Positions 23,480-36,228 of a stretch of 64,000 bases of DNA are shown in pieces. The notes under the pieces were generated by a model that searched no databases, was not told the DNA's origin, and saw nothing but the letters and a program-made list of their open reading frames with translations. The first letter of the stretch is position 1; each line of letters begins with the position of its first letter. This stretch comes from Parapristionchus giblindavisi. Its lineage: Eukaryota > Nematoda > Chromadorea > Rhabditida > Diplogasteridae. A program made the position numbers and the translations under genes. The stretch is taken from the NCBI GenBank assembly GCA_943737045.1, contig CALSFV010000209.1, positions 1,573,501-1,637,500 of the forward strand, in the 5' to 3' direction.

Positions 23480-24140
23480 TACGGATGAAAATATATATTT
23501 TTTAGTTGTTTTATTTTAATTTCATATTTTTATATTTCATATTTTGTATTAATAACACGGAAGTGTTCCGCTGTTGTAAGATTTATGCTCGATAGTAAGA
23601 GGCTAGCGTCATACTACTTCAGACTATAATCATGTTTTCCATTTGATCTAGGAAAGTATTGATTGATCCCTGACCCTGTGTTATGTTCATATGTGTTGAC
23701 TTTCGTTACATTGTAATATGTTAGATATGCAACTATTATTGATTGATTATCTCTGATTTCTCAAGTTTTTTCGCAAACTCTCCAATTGTTGATTAGCATA
23801 ATTTAATTTATTGAGTGATCTCGTATGTTCTATTCATGTTTTCATTGATTTCACGATTGTCATAATTTGATCTTTCGATAGATAAACCGATTATTCAACT
23901 CTTCACAAAAAAAAACTATGGCATAATTAAGCACAAGATCATATAAAATAGCATTTCTTCACATTTGATTTCACGTTTTAATATTTCTATGTATTCGTCC
24001 CATATGTAAAAATCTGCAATTTTTTTACAATCATTCTAAAAAAAAATCTTTTCATTGCATGTATCATGACTCCGCCATGATACAGTAATGGGGTATGACT
24101 ACAGTACTCTCGAATGGTATGGTAAGAATGCAATAATCAA
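23480..24140. other. AT-rich intergenic DNA
   Basis: Lies between the plus-strand small gene and the minus-strand axin terminus, which converge. It contains no recognisable exon. ATGATACAGTAATGGGGTAT near 24075 is repeated near 62980 next to X5. Confidence 0.5.
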
Positions 24141-26150
24141 TCAATCGATAGCGGCCATCTTGAGTTCAGCCGCGGGAGTACGATAGCATCATCCTGTAAA
24201 CCAATCAATAATCATTACATTACTGTACAAGTGATACAGTACCTTAACAAGGAGAAGTTCATATTTTTGATTATTGATCGGCTCAACATCGGGTACCGTA
24301 TCCTCGTCGTCGTCAAAGTCGTCACAGGAAGTCTTGAAGAAGAATCTGAAATCAATAGTTATGGTAAACCATCCGACAATGCGATATCCTTGGTCAATTC
24401 ATTCCAATTTTATCTGGAACCAATGGCCGCACAATGAATGAAGAATCATTCTTTTAAATTAATTGATTAATTGATTAATTAATTGATTAATTAATTAATT
24501 GATTAATAATAATAATAATAATATTTAAATAAACTGACTGTACTCCAGCATTGCTCGGAATGGAGAAGTGTCTTCTGAACTCCTTCAGCGTCATGGATCC
24601 ATCGACTGTGGGCACGTGTGCTACCACAGGAACACCGTCGATACCACGATAACCTTAATGGGGGAATTGTTAGAGAATCATGACTTAGGATTTAAGACCC
24701 AGGACTTAAGAAGACTTAGGATTTAGCATAAGTAAGCTCGTAACAGATTCGGAGTCTGATCAGAAGCATCTAGATATCTTCAATACTAGAAAAGTGGAGA
24801 ACAAAGTGTATAAAAGCAATACGGTGAATAGAAAAGTGAAGACAAACAACCCGGTGATTGCCCGTTTCACAAACTCATTGAAACATAGATCAAGTATGGT
24901 CCACTGTTTTATCTACCAATGCAGTGTCAAAAAATAAATCAAATCAAATCGTTTATTCCTGCATAAGAATGGTGCGTGATGGAATTGAGTACTTCTTATC
25001 GGGTTGCACTTTGTCAGGAAAAACTAGAAATATAAGAAAAAATAAAATAAAAACGGATAAATCGTGAGCAACTGCTGTGCACTCTGTTTCCTTCTTCCCT
25101 GTTCATGACTACGATGATGAGGATAATGTTCAGTCAGTCGTTGATCGATATTGTGGTGTTGATCCACCGTATCCTTTCTGTAATTTGCAATAAATTCCAA
25201 AAAAAGGTTAACATTAGTATGATTTAGCCAATATAGCCATTATCATAAATTAGAAACCAAATCAAATGAACCCGTTGAATTGGCGTTTCCTTTTCCAGGC
25301 AAAGTCAAGATCGTCTTTAAAATACGATGACATTCATCTCTACGTCAATAAAAGTGAAAAAAAGTCAAAAATGTGGCATAAATGCAGCCATTAGGCTCAA
25401 TAAGTCGGGGGGGGGGGCTACAATTGTATCAAGTGCTCACCTTGATCGTTCCATTGAATGATGATGACTATGATGGAGAGGAGTGAGCAGAGGAGGAGGA
25501 GGGGCCATGGGAGTATGAGAGGAGCCTGATAGAAGAAGATTGATAAAAGGTAGAGGTACATTCGGTTATTCAAGGAACTCGAACACCTGCGGGAAATCAC
25601 TTCTAAACCAGTGGTTTATTGAAGGGCCAATTCATTCTGTAGTGCAGAGTCTCTTCTTTGGATATTTTATCGCATGATCTAGTCACTATCAATTCCACTT
25701 GATAATAGGTATTGATTTGTTCGAAATATGGAATCACTTTCATTTCCACTAGATACTCTTTTCAAGGAAGAACACAACATGAAACCAACTGTTCAACAGT
25801 CAATCCCATGATATGTGACATTGTGGCTTTGACCAGTTGGTTTCGTGTTTTAGCTCATTCTGAAATGACAGTCTAAAAAGACGATCTGATTTCCGGTGCA
25901 TAACATTGCGAAATAAGTCATCGTCATAAATTTATAGCCCATAACCATCGTTAAGCCAAGTACAATAATAATCTTTATCACATACAATATAGAGTACAAT
26001 ATAATATAAATATTATTATTGTTAATATTCTTCATACCAGGTAAACTCCTCCTCGATGTGGTCTCATCTGATGGAGCGAGTGATTCAATGTTGCTACTGT
26101 CATAGGTTGGCGAGGAGAAGTTTGCACGATCTTTCGATGGAGATCATAAA
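24141..26150 (-). pseudogene. Axin-like gene with C-terminal DIX domain, copy X3
   Basis: Most complete X copy. Minus-strand exons in gene order: about 26150-26040 (DRANFSSPTYDSSNIESLAP), about 25530-25440 (MAPPPPLLTPLHHSHHHSME), about 25180-25070 (DTVDQHHNIDQRLTEH), about 24905-24845 (WTILDLCFNEFVKRAITGL), then the DIX domain: 24653-24539 ([24 protein letters not shown]), 24345-24243 (FFFKTSCDDFDDDEDTVPDV) and 24193-24141. FFFKTSCDDFD matches the axin/dishevelled DIX core; the X5 version ends LPLFNGRVAAELK then AAID and stop, as in axin, where DIX is C-terminal. DIX mediates head-to-tail polymerisation with Dishevelled in Wnt signalling. The last exon lacks about 19 bp present in X5, which shifts the frame. 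The RGS domain was not found. Confidence 0.72.
25765..25860. repeat. Small palindromic MITE in the axin intron
   Basis: Same family as 4668, 16497, 16735 and 61278; arms CACAACATGAAACCAACTG and TTGACCAGTTGGTTTCGTG. Confidence 0.7.
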
Positions 26151-27387
26151 ATTTTGTGCAACTCACATTTTCAGTAAAACCTGACCCGTAATTGTTGAAA
26201 AAACTGGCATTATTTTATGTATGATGACTAAAGAAGTATTCCCTTTTTAATGAAAATTCATATTCAATGAGCACAATGGATCTTTGGTCTCTCGAATGAT
26301 CTTTGATCTCTCGAATGATCTTTGATCTCTCAAATGATCTTTAATCTCTAGGATGATCTTTGATCTTTGTAGGAGTGCTCCACGGTTCCCGAAGACACCG
26401 AGTACCAGGAAGCGACTGGAACCGAGCAGGATATCCGCTGGACTTACTCGGTACGGGTTTAGACTTTACGTTATATTGTGTACAACAATTACATAACGAA
26501 TGAGCGAATTTTTGCTCTCTCTGGTCGTTGTCGCACAAAAAAATGAGAATAAAGTGATATAGAAGGGGGATTGTCTTTTTGTGCTTGAGGTTGACGTTTG
26601 AAAAAAAATCAATCAATGAAATGTTTCAGGTACATTGAGAAGAGTCGGAGATTCCATGGGCCTCCCGAGATGTGTATCAAATAAATAAGCAATTGATTAT
26701 TATTGGTTTTTAATTTTGATTGTTGATTCCGCTACGCGATCACTTTATATCGGCAGTATTATGTGATATAACTCACCTGAATCACGATACTGCCCGGTCT
26801 ATGCCGTTTTGGAGACTATACTTTATCACTTTCGCACATCGGTGCGGTTGGTCAGGGTCCTTCAATGGGTTTCCTTTCTTCAATTCATCAGCTATCGTGT
26901 CGTATCTTGATGTGACTATAGACTATATAAAATCAATATTTGGATAGAGAAAATCGATATTTACAGGCTCGCGCAGTCGATATCCATTGGTTCTCCATTC
27001 TCAATTCAATCATCATCGTCATTTCTCTTACCGGTAAGGCATGATGGAATACGGTACTACTTGATGGAATGCTGTATTCCCTGATGGAGTACTATAGTCC
27101 CTGATCGAGTACTGTAGTCCCCATAGGTGGGTGCATGAAAACGAATTCTTTTTGCGCACAGCCTTGCCTTCCCTTGCGGGGCCTTGCGCATAGCCTTCCC
27201 TCGCAAAAATTGGAAAATTTCCAGTCAATTCTGCTTAAGAGACCGGCTCGGTAAGACTCGAGCATGGTCCGGACATTCGCGAGGACTTTCGATCTGGGCC
27301 TCAATACTTTCATCATAGACACATACCGGGGGGAAACCGATGAAAGTTATAGTGAAAATGCCCTTATGCTCAAACCCGGCTCAAATA

Positions 27388-29295
27388 TGTCACATTAATT
27401 AAAAAATTGAAAAATTCATATCTTCTCAATCGTGATAGCTAGGACTTTTATTTCTTTTTATTAGTGAATAACATATCATGCACTCTTACAAACACAGCTG
27501 AACAACAATGTCATATCGTTTGGAATATGTTTTTTCGTGTCTGATTTTCAGATTTTTTTTCTTCTATCCTCGTTGAAGAGATACTGCAAGAAAATTCATA
27601 GTGCATTTTGTAGCCCTGACGATTATGTACATGGTGGTCATATTCCCTTGGCCAGCCAGTTTGTCATAAGCCTCGAGAATTGCAACTGAATGTGAGATAT
27701 GTGTAAATTGCAAAAATCGAAAATTAAATTTCTTGAAATTCGCAAGAGTAAGAGGTAGCTTTAGTATGTCATTTTACTCGTAGTGATGAGCGTACATAGG
27801 AAAAATATATAAATAGACTCGAACTACATTTTTAAAAAATTGAGAAAAATAATTATTTTATTTTTATTTTTTCAACTAACACATTCAGTCGACCGTCAAG
27901 GCAAGTTGATTCATAGAGCGAATGGTGACTGATGCATGTGCGTTTGCAGAAACTACTGCCAAGTGAAGAATCGTCGTTTCGCAGATCTCGAATTTATTTT
28001 TTTATTCATCAAACTTGAATATTTATATGTTTCTTTCATATAAATCGGTTGGAAGGTAGCGTACTGCATCCAAAGCTATACCATTTCTATCAGTAGAAGT
28101 ATACGGTATTGAACTACTGTAATCGCCAGGAATCGCAAACTAATTTTTTTTCAGTCGACCCATGATTCTCAACCATGAGCCGGGGTTCATGGTTGAAAAT
28201 GGCTGAGGTCGAAAAATTCATGATGATCCCAGACCAAATACTATTTGCTATTATATCAACAGTGAGCCAACTTCAATTTTTCTGGATACCATAACTCGAA
28301 TTACCGTAATCTAGCTACCGTACCCTTTAATAATGTGGTGAGATTCTCGGAAAATTCAGGTGCGTGCATTACAATTACTGTAATTCGGGTTACGGTATCC
28401 AGAAAAATTGAAGTTGACTCACTGTTGATATAATAGCAAATAGTATTTGGTCTGGGATCATCATGAATTTTTCGACCTCAGCCATTTTCAACCATGAACC
28501 CCGGTTCATGGTTGAGAATTATGGGTCGACTGAAAAAAATTAGTTTGCCATTCCTGGCGATTACAGTAGTTCAATACCGTATACTTCTACTGATAGAAAT
28601 GGTATAGCTTTTGATGCAGTACGCTACCTTCCAACCGATTTATATGAAAGAAACATATAAATATTCAAGTTTGATGAATAAAAAAATAAATTCGAGATCT
28701 GCGAAACGACGATTCTTTACGTGGCAGTAGTTTCTGCAAACGCACATGCATCAGTCACCATTCGCCTTATGTATCAACTTGCCTTGACGGTCGACTGAAT
28801 GTGGGAGTTGAAAAAATAAAAATAAAATAATTATTTTTCTCAATTTTTTAAAAATGTAGTTCGAGTCTATTTATATATTTTTCCTATGTACGCTCATCAC
28901 TACGAGTAAAATGACATACTAAAGCTACCTCTTACTCTTGGGAATTTCAAGAAATTTAATTTTCGATTTTTGCAATTTACACATATCTCACATTCAGTTG
29001 CAATTCTCGAGGCTTATGACAAACTGGCTGGCCAAGGGAATATGACCACCATGTACATAATCGTCAGGGCTACAATATGCACTATGAATTTTCTTGCAGT
29101 ATCTCGTCAACGAGGATAGAAGGAAAAAAATCTGAAAATCAGACACGAAAAAACATATTCAAAACGATATGACATTGCTGTTCAGTTGTGTTTGTAAGAG
29201 TGCATGACATGTTATTCACTAATAAAAAGAAATAAAAGTCCTAGCTATCACGATTGAGAAGATATGAATTTTTCAATTTTTTAATTAATGTGACA
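27388..29295. mobile_element. Fully palindromic 1.9 kb DNA element with TA target duplication
   Basis: Ends TGTCACATTAATT and AATTAATGTGACA, TA on both sides, two arms of about 950 bp meeting near 28341. The other arm of the giant element keeps the empty site (TACGATATTTGAGCC, TA at 36596-36597), which fixes the borders exactly. No coding capacity. Confidence 0.93.
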
Positions 29296-29665
29296 TATCG
29301 TACATCGAAAATTCATTGGATCATGAATCGCCAGAAGCACTCTGAGCCACTCTGGTGATTCAACGGCGATTATGGCCGAATGAGGCATTTTCGTGATCTC
29401 TCTTTCTTTTCATTATTTTTCTTTCACTCTAATCTAGTAAGTCCGCGAGAATTGCATTTTTATATTGTGTTTTAAGCAAAATCATCATGTTTATTTATTA
29501 ATAAATCGTTCCGATGATATCACAGAACCGGAACCGGGAAATAGGTAGTCCCCAAAAATGTTTTTCCTGGCACTTAGCCAAGTCTTGCTCAAGTGTCATA
29601 ATTTTTCTTTCTTAATTAATTATTTGTGTAATCTACGTTCTGTTCAATGATATTTGTGGTTTCAG

Positions 29666-31066
29666 CGCTTCTCCAACAGCACGGGCGTCGTTTTATCGCG
29701 AAGCGAAATGGTCCAGAAGGCTATCGTAGCCGAAAGTGCCCGGACAAAGTAAGTTACACTGTTTTCCCATGTCTCATTAACGGCACCTCGCTTCTTTTAC
29801 TTTCGTGCTAAGTTCAATCATAACAGATGCGTAGATGACATCATACTGCTCCGCGCTGATCATTTCTGGTCGTTCCATCTCAGATAAGTCATGCCGTATT
29901 TTTATTATTGGATTAAAGCTATCATGGTCACACTTGTTGTTATCTTGTCAGTAGTACATTCATTGCTCTTAATTACCTTGACGCTTTGTGCAGACATTGT
30001 AGCTCTCCAACGTGGTCAACTGCTCATGGCGAGGAAGAATTGCATGAGATCGATTAACAGGTTTGTTGTATCATGTGAAATTTTCTTGTAAAATTAAAAA
30101 TACTCTTGTCACTAAGCTAATGTAGTCATGCAAATCAATCTCTCCTTCAATATTTTTATCATTCTTTGTTCAGGCAGCCGATATACGTGTTTGTGGTGTC
30201 CTCGTGAATCATGAAATCCTTTGTGATTGTTGTGTGGGATCTGCATCTGATCCTGCGACTGAAAACGAGGTGAGAATATTCAGTTAATATTATTTAAATA
30301 TACACTGGAAGTGCATATTAGTTCAAGTGACCATTTGTTTGAATACTCCTCACCAATTAGGCCGCATTTTTGACTAAAATGGTAAAAGATCAAGCCGGCG
30401 GTTATCAGTAATCGATTGTAATAGTCACAAAATCATTTATCACTAATTTTGTTCCAGTTACGTGTCTACCTGTCGTAACCTGCTTAGTACGCTTTAAGCT
30501 GCACCTGCATGGGACTCTACAGGTATGCCAAGTGATCGATTTTAAAGATAAATAAATGCAAACAATAGTAAAAGTATGAGGATGTATGTAGTAGATCGAT
30601 TTGAATTTATTTTAAAAAAACGATCAATAGATTTGTGTAGTTAGTTTTGGATATGCGAAGTAATGTAGTATTATTATTATTGAAATTACATGAATCAGTC
30701 GTCATTGTAGTCATATTTCAGACGGTCGTTCTCCGAATTTGCTGTTTCTTCATTCATACTATATTCTATCAGAGAAGTTTTTCATCTATACTTTTGGAAA
30801 ACAAATTATTTTCAAGCGTATTCTTTATAATCTTATTTTTCTAATTTCTTATACATTGGTACTTTGTGTTTACTTTCAGATTCGTCGACGGTTACACTGT
30901 CGACCATTGTGATGATACCGTAACCTGGACGTCTACTAGAGCCTCTATCGTATCCGTGATGCGTCTGTGTGATCGTCTGTATATCACAAACTTCATGTAT
31001 GTGAAGAAGGGTCTCGGAGCTACAAAAATCTGTTGTCACAAGACAAGCAAAAATGGTGCAACTTAG
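29666..31066 (+). CDS. Unknown exon-like cargo in the left arm of the giant element
   Basis: Several segments look exonic by splice signals and open frames: 29666-29748 (FSNSTGVVLSRSEMVQKAIV, donor AAA/GTAAGT); about 30000-30061 (IVALQRGQLLMARKNCMRSI, donor AG/GTTTGT); about 30176-30269 after TTCAG, with a Cys-rich frame (VCGVLVNHEILCDCCVG) or, if joined in phase to the previous exon, a frame that stops early; 30881-31066 after TTTCAG (DGYTVDHCDDTVTWTSTRAS, stop TAG). Phases do not join into one clean protein, so the model is uncertain. All but the last part is repeated inverted in the right arm (34928-36228); the final exon crosses into the unique core. Family not recognised. Confidence 0.35.
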
Positions 31067-31554
31067 TTCAAATAGAAACGATTGACCTACACACAGAGAA
31101 AAATGTATACATATTTATACATTCAATGTATCACTATTTTTGCACCGATTATATATGTATAAACCTTTATACATTCAATGTATATGTATAAACCTTTATA
31201 CATTCAATGTATAAAGGGTGGTAGAGAGCAAGCGCGAAGACGCATCTCGCCCACGTCTTTTCGATTCTCTCTAGAAGCGAAAACCTTTTGCAACTTTAAC
31301 GCTTCGCTAAATTACGATAGAGTTATTGTTGTATTGTTCTAATAGAATCCCATTGAAAAAGTATAATTCCAGTTTCTTGTCTTTTGGCAGTTCAGCAAAC
31401 CTTTTTCTCTAGTGATTGCTGGAGTGTTTTACTAAAGTAACCCACTCAGTTTCATAAACAACAGAAAAGTCAGCAAAAATGAGAAAAATGAAAACAAGGA
31501 TAACTTGTTTGTATGATCTCTGCAGATCATCATGATTAACAGGGAAAGTACAAG

Positions 31555-31619
31555 CATGGAACCGAACCACCCACCCACCGCACACTAGCCAAGCTCCCTA
31601 CCCACTGCGCTACCCGGAC
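31555..31619 (-). repeat. tRNA-like (SINE-type) promoter segment
   Basis: On the minus strand, TAGCGCAGTGGGTAG matches the pol III A-box consensus, and GGTTCGGTTCC about 40 bp later matches the B-box. It resembles the head of a tRNA-derived SINE; a cloverleaf is not obvious. A related segment is at 57979-58032. Confidence 0.5.
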
Positions 31620-32339
31620 ATGCTGTCACACAGAGTAGAACTCATTGGCTTTACAAGAGGGAGACGTGCAACTCTTGCATGTTTTAGTGCAACCATAAAG
31701 CAGATGCACTCGTTATTGGGGGATATTTACTGGGAAATCCCCTCCCCCCAAAAAACACTGTTTTTTATTGTAATTATACGATATAGAAGACACATTTGTA
31801 TTGCTTACCATTGACCAAACTAATAAAATAGGCAAAGCTAGAAATCCCCGCAAGAAATAAAAGTATGAATATTCGAGGACAAATGCATACTTCATACTTC
31901 GTGTGTATTTTAACGTAGCAAGCTGATCGGCTCGGCACTGTATAGAGAAATGTTTAAAAAAACGACCTATGATATTTAAATACAATTTACCAGACGTGCT
32001 TAAATTATTTCGCAAATGATATACAGTACAGCAGATTCCCCCGCCCCCAACTTTTACTGCTATCCCCAGGTGCTTCCCCTATCCCTACGAATTATTGCGC
32101 ATTGAAAACTGAATATCAGGCGTGAAAATTGTGTTTGTTGTTTTACTCCATTTCTGAACTATTTTGTCGCAGAAAGATTTAAATTTTATAAATTACGTTT
32201 CCTGAGAAAGGGGTGTCCTATATTTTTGTCTTACAATTAGTCTTTTAAGAAGAAAAATTACGATTAACATTTCAAGGATGGAAAAATATTAATACGTAGT
32301 GAAAATCGATATGCTCGCCGCTGCACGAGAACCTTTGCA

Positions 32340-32980
32340 CACACTCAGAAAAAGAGGTGTAAAATAGAACACCTTTTCATGTTCATTGGATCAGACTCTA
32401 ATACCCGATGTGTAACTATTCACAGCCTAAAAAGTGTACTTTTCAACACATGAAAAGGTGTAAAAATGAACACCTCGAGGTGTAAAAACTACACCTTTTT
32501 GAATGGCGCGGTCACCCCTTCTCATTCATTAGCTCTGCACCTATCTTTAGACTCCAACCGCTTTGTCAATGTTGTACTGACTGTCAAAAATTTGTGAGTG
32601 ACAACAGACTTCCGTGCCACAATCATATCTTTCAATTGTAATAAGAATAGAATTCACAATCGCTTGATGACATACGCATTACATGAATGCAAGTGTATAC
32701 ATATAGTGCGCGGCGAACACCAGAAGGGTTTGGTGGAGGTGGTATTCGGTTTAAAAGAACACCTTTCCAGGTGTACCACTGAGCACATAAAGAGGTGTAA
32801 ATTAGAGACTCGAAACTTTGAACGTGAAGCCGAAACCTGTAAAACTGAACACCTTTTCATGTGTTCCAAAGAGCACTTTAAAAGGTGTAAATTGGAACAC
32901 CCCTACGTCTTCACAAGAACACTCCTAGGTGTTCTACAAAATTATACCTGTTCATTTTTACACCTTTTTTTCTGAGTGCA
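32340..32980. mobile_element. MITE with ACACTCAGAAAAA ends and internal GGTGTAAA repeats
   Basis: Ends ACACTCAGAAAAAGAGGTGT and its approximate complement (TTTTTTCTGAGTGCA). The interior contains many degenerate, alternately oriented copies of AGGTGTAAA and ACACCTTTT. The short open frames in both strands come from this repeat pattern. Confidence 0.75.
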
Positions 32981-33973
32981 GTTTGTTTACGATAATATTC
33001 GACTTATTCCATCTTTAAAACGTACTACATTTAATAACTAACCTATAATAATAGTAAAAATGAAGACATACAAACCCGTCAACGATAATACACGAAAGCA
33101 ATATACGGCAGTAACTCGAAAAAACTCTCACAGTAATTCACTCCGAATTGTTGGACCCACTAAAATTGCAGAGTAATACTTTCAGCATTTTTAAAATATA
33201 CTAATTTGGTCGCGATCAAAAGTTGAACGATTATTTTGGGGGTTAGCCATTATTTTTAAAGCTTAAATTTAACCAAGGTTTTTGGCCCAACTTTGCGACA
33301 TAAATTACAGCCCCATTTCAAACCAAAATAAACCACCAAATTAATTGCTCAACTTTTCAAATGGGTCTTGTTTTGTAGAAATTTTTTAGGGTCAACGATC
33401 AAAATATTGGCCCCACTAAAATTGCGTGTTTTAGATAGATAATCAAACTTTCTCATTTATATGACTGAGGTCGTATATGTAGCTGAACACTATTATATTT
33501 CACATCAAACAGAAAAATTTATCTATTTTGCTATACCTCCCCCCGGACACAATATCATATACATATATATACATATACATATAAGTTTATCTAATTCCTA
33601 AATGTATAAACATAATCATACATCAATGTATCATTCCTATGTACATAAATGTATGAAAAAGGCCTTATACATTTATGTTTAAAACATTTTTCTCTGTGTG
33701 TAGCAACAATAAACTAATAATATAACATGAATAATTGATCAGTAAATCAGTTTTCTAAATAAATTGAATTGGCAGAGTAAATGATGGTAATTTCAATTTT
33801 GGTTTATCTTATAGTTAAAGCCACACCCCAAGCTAATTTGAAACTCTCCGCACTGGCAATACTCTCTCGCTTCCTTTGTTTGCGAGAAAGTATTGCCAAT
33901 GCGGAGGGCAAAATTAGCATGAGGTATTCCTTTAAACCGACATGATAAGGCGCGGTCAGTAACAGCTTATATT

Positions 33974-34130
33974 CTACACACAGAGAAAAGGTGTAACCGC
34001 AGCACATAAGACCTGTGAAGTGTTATATAAATATATTTAGCACTTTGGGTGTTAAATAGCTCAAAAAGTGTTAAATACAACTGTTCACAGATCTCATGTG
34101 GTATGGATTGCACCTCTTTTCTCTGTGTAA
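33974..34130. mobile_element. Small MITE related to the CACACAGAGAAAA family
   Basis: Ends CTACACACAGAGAAAAGGTG and CACCTCTTTTCTCTGTGTAA, about 157 bp. Its termini are shared with the larger element at 31087, so it may be an internally deleted relative. Confidence 0.75.
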
Positions 34131-34482
34131 GTTTAAATAGTCCTCCACTCTATCTAATTGTAAGGGACTTAGAAAAGACCAAGTTTTCTGGCCGAATCAG
34201 AACATTTGCAGCATAACAATGATGGTCACACAATAAGTTTATAAAAGGGTTTCACAACGTCAAGTCGCCATGCATGAATTTAGTGTTGAATATAGGGGGT
34301 GGGTATGATTCTCATAATTCATCTAAACGTACACGCGAACTATTCTTTCGACTGACTCTCGCTTCGTCTTGATCTTTGATCTTTCAGCCCTGGTCTTTGT
34401 TGTTTGCAAACATTATCCCTAACATACATAGTACTCTTTCTACCGTTCACCAATTCGATCTAAAAATGGTTAAATGCTCCAG

Positions 34483-34550
34483 TTTTGCCTCCGGCCCAGC
34501 CGATTTTTGAGTCCGATCCACCCGATGTTAATATGGATGATTTGGTTGCC
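34483..34550 (+). CDS. Exon-like acidic segment in the unique core
   Basis: After acceptor CTCCAG, a 68 nt open segment encodes LPPAQPIFESDPPDVNMDDL and ends at a donor GCC/GTGAGT. The acidic, proline-rich composition and both splice signals make it a plausible exon of a cargo gene. Neighbouring sequence at about 34387 (after TTTCAG) could be another. No partner exon can be assigned with confidence. Confidence 0.35.
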
Positions 34551-34927
34551 GTGAGTTTTCTCGATTACCCTCGTAATGTGAGGATTTATTATATAGCCTA
34601 TATATGACTCATACGAATGTCGTATTAAAAAAGTAAGCCTTTGATAGAAGATATTAGTCATATTTCCTATCATTGTCCTTTTCCGTTTGATTATTGATCA
34701 TTTCTCAATATTTGCTTATGTGGTGTTACATTTGGCTTACGTTGACGTCTCCATCGTTACGGCAGACGCACGTATGGCAAATTTAACACCGCATAAAGTA
34801 TTATTTTATCTCAGTATTAATTGTATTGATACGAACACTTTATTTGCCGAATAAATTATTAAATCCACGTAGTTTTGTGCAAGTAGCCGTGCTACAGTAT
34901 ATGCAACCGGCAGATGTGAGCTACAAA

Positions 34928-36228
34928 CGCATCACGGATACGATAGAGGCTCTAGTAGACGTCCAGGTTACGGTATCATCACAATGGTCGACAGTGTAAC
35001 CGTCGACGAATCTGAAAGTAAACACAAAGTACCAATGTATAAGAAATTAGAAAAATAAGATTATAAAGAATACGCTTGAAAATAATTTGTTTTCCAAAAG
35101 TATAGATGAAAAACTTCTCTGATAGAATATAGTATGAATGAAGAAACAGCAAATTCGGAGAACGACCGTCTGAAATATGACTACAATGACGACTGATTCA
35201 TGTAATTTCAATAATAATAATACTACATTACTTCGCATATCCAAAACTAACTACACAAATCTATTGATCGTTTTTTTTTAAATAAATTCAAATCGATCTA
35301 CTACATACATCCTCATACTTTTACTATTGTTTGCATTTATTTATCTTTAAAATCGATCACTTGGCATACCTGTAGAGTCCCATGCAGGTGCAGCTTAAAG
35401 CGTACTAAGCAGGTTACGACAGGTAGACACGTAACTGGAACAAAATTAGTGATAAATGATTTTGTGACTATTACAATCGATTACTGATAACCGCCGGCTT
35501 GATCTTTTACCATTTTAGTCAAAAATGCGGCCTAATTGGTGAGGAGTATTCAAACAAATGGTCACTTGAACTAATATGCACTTCCAGTGTATATTTAAAT
35601 AATATTAACTGAATATTCTCACCTCGTTTTCAGTCGCAGGATCAGATGCAGATCCCACACAACAATCACAAAGGATTTCATGATTCACGAGGACACCACA
35701 AACACGTATATCGGCTGCCTGAACAAAGAATGATAAAAATATTGAAGGAGAGATTGATTTGCATGACTACATTAGCTTAGTGACAAGAGTATTTTTAATT
35801 TTACAAGAAAATTTCACATGATACAACAAACCTGTTAATCGATCTCATGCAATTCTTCCTCGCCATGAGCAGTTGACCACGTTGGAGAGCTACAATGTCT
35901 GCACAAAGCGTCAAGGTAATTAAGAGCAATGAATGTACTACTGACAAGATAACAACAAGTGTGACCATGATAGCTTTAATCCAATAATAAAAAATACGGC
36001 ATGACTTATCTGAGATGGAACGACCAGAAATGATCAGCGCGGAGCAGTATGATGTCATCTACGCATCTGTTATGATTGAACTTAGCACGAAAGTAAAAGA
36101 AGCGAGGTGCCGTTAATGAGACATGGGAAAACAGTGTAACTTACTTTGTCCGGGCACTTTCGGCTACGATAGCCTTCTGGACCATTTCGCTTCGCGATAA
36201 AACGACGCCCGTGCTGTTGGAGAAGCGC
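34928..36228 (-). CDS. Unknown exon-like cargo, mirrored in the right arm
   Basis: Inverted copy of 29666-30964, almost identical. It reads the same segments on the minus strand (for example SNSTGVVLSRSEMVQKA near 36220 and ALQRGQLLMARKNCMRSI near 35870). The right arm ends at 34928 inside what is the last exon on the left, so the right-hand copy lacks the C-terminal exon end. Confidence 0.35.

Larger units (their letters stand above)
31087..33703. mobile_element. Element with CACACAGAGAAAAATGTAT inverted ends, in the core
   Basis: Begins CTACACACAGAGAAAAATGT and ends with the complement near 33703. Subterminal repeats of TATACATTCAATGTAT are present at the left end and related TATACATATA/ATGTATAA motifs at the right. 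It contains a nested MITE (32340-32980) and a tRNA-like segment (31555-31619). No transposase frame recognised. Confidence 0.65.

Noticed and set aside
29827..29890. Possible reverse-transcriptase catalytic motif (VDDIILL) in the giant element
   Set aside because: Only one short segment, no other RT motif around it, and a stop shortly after; probably chance.
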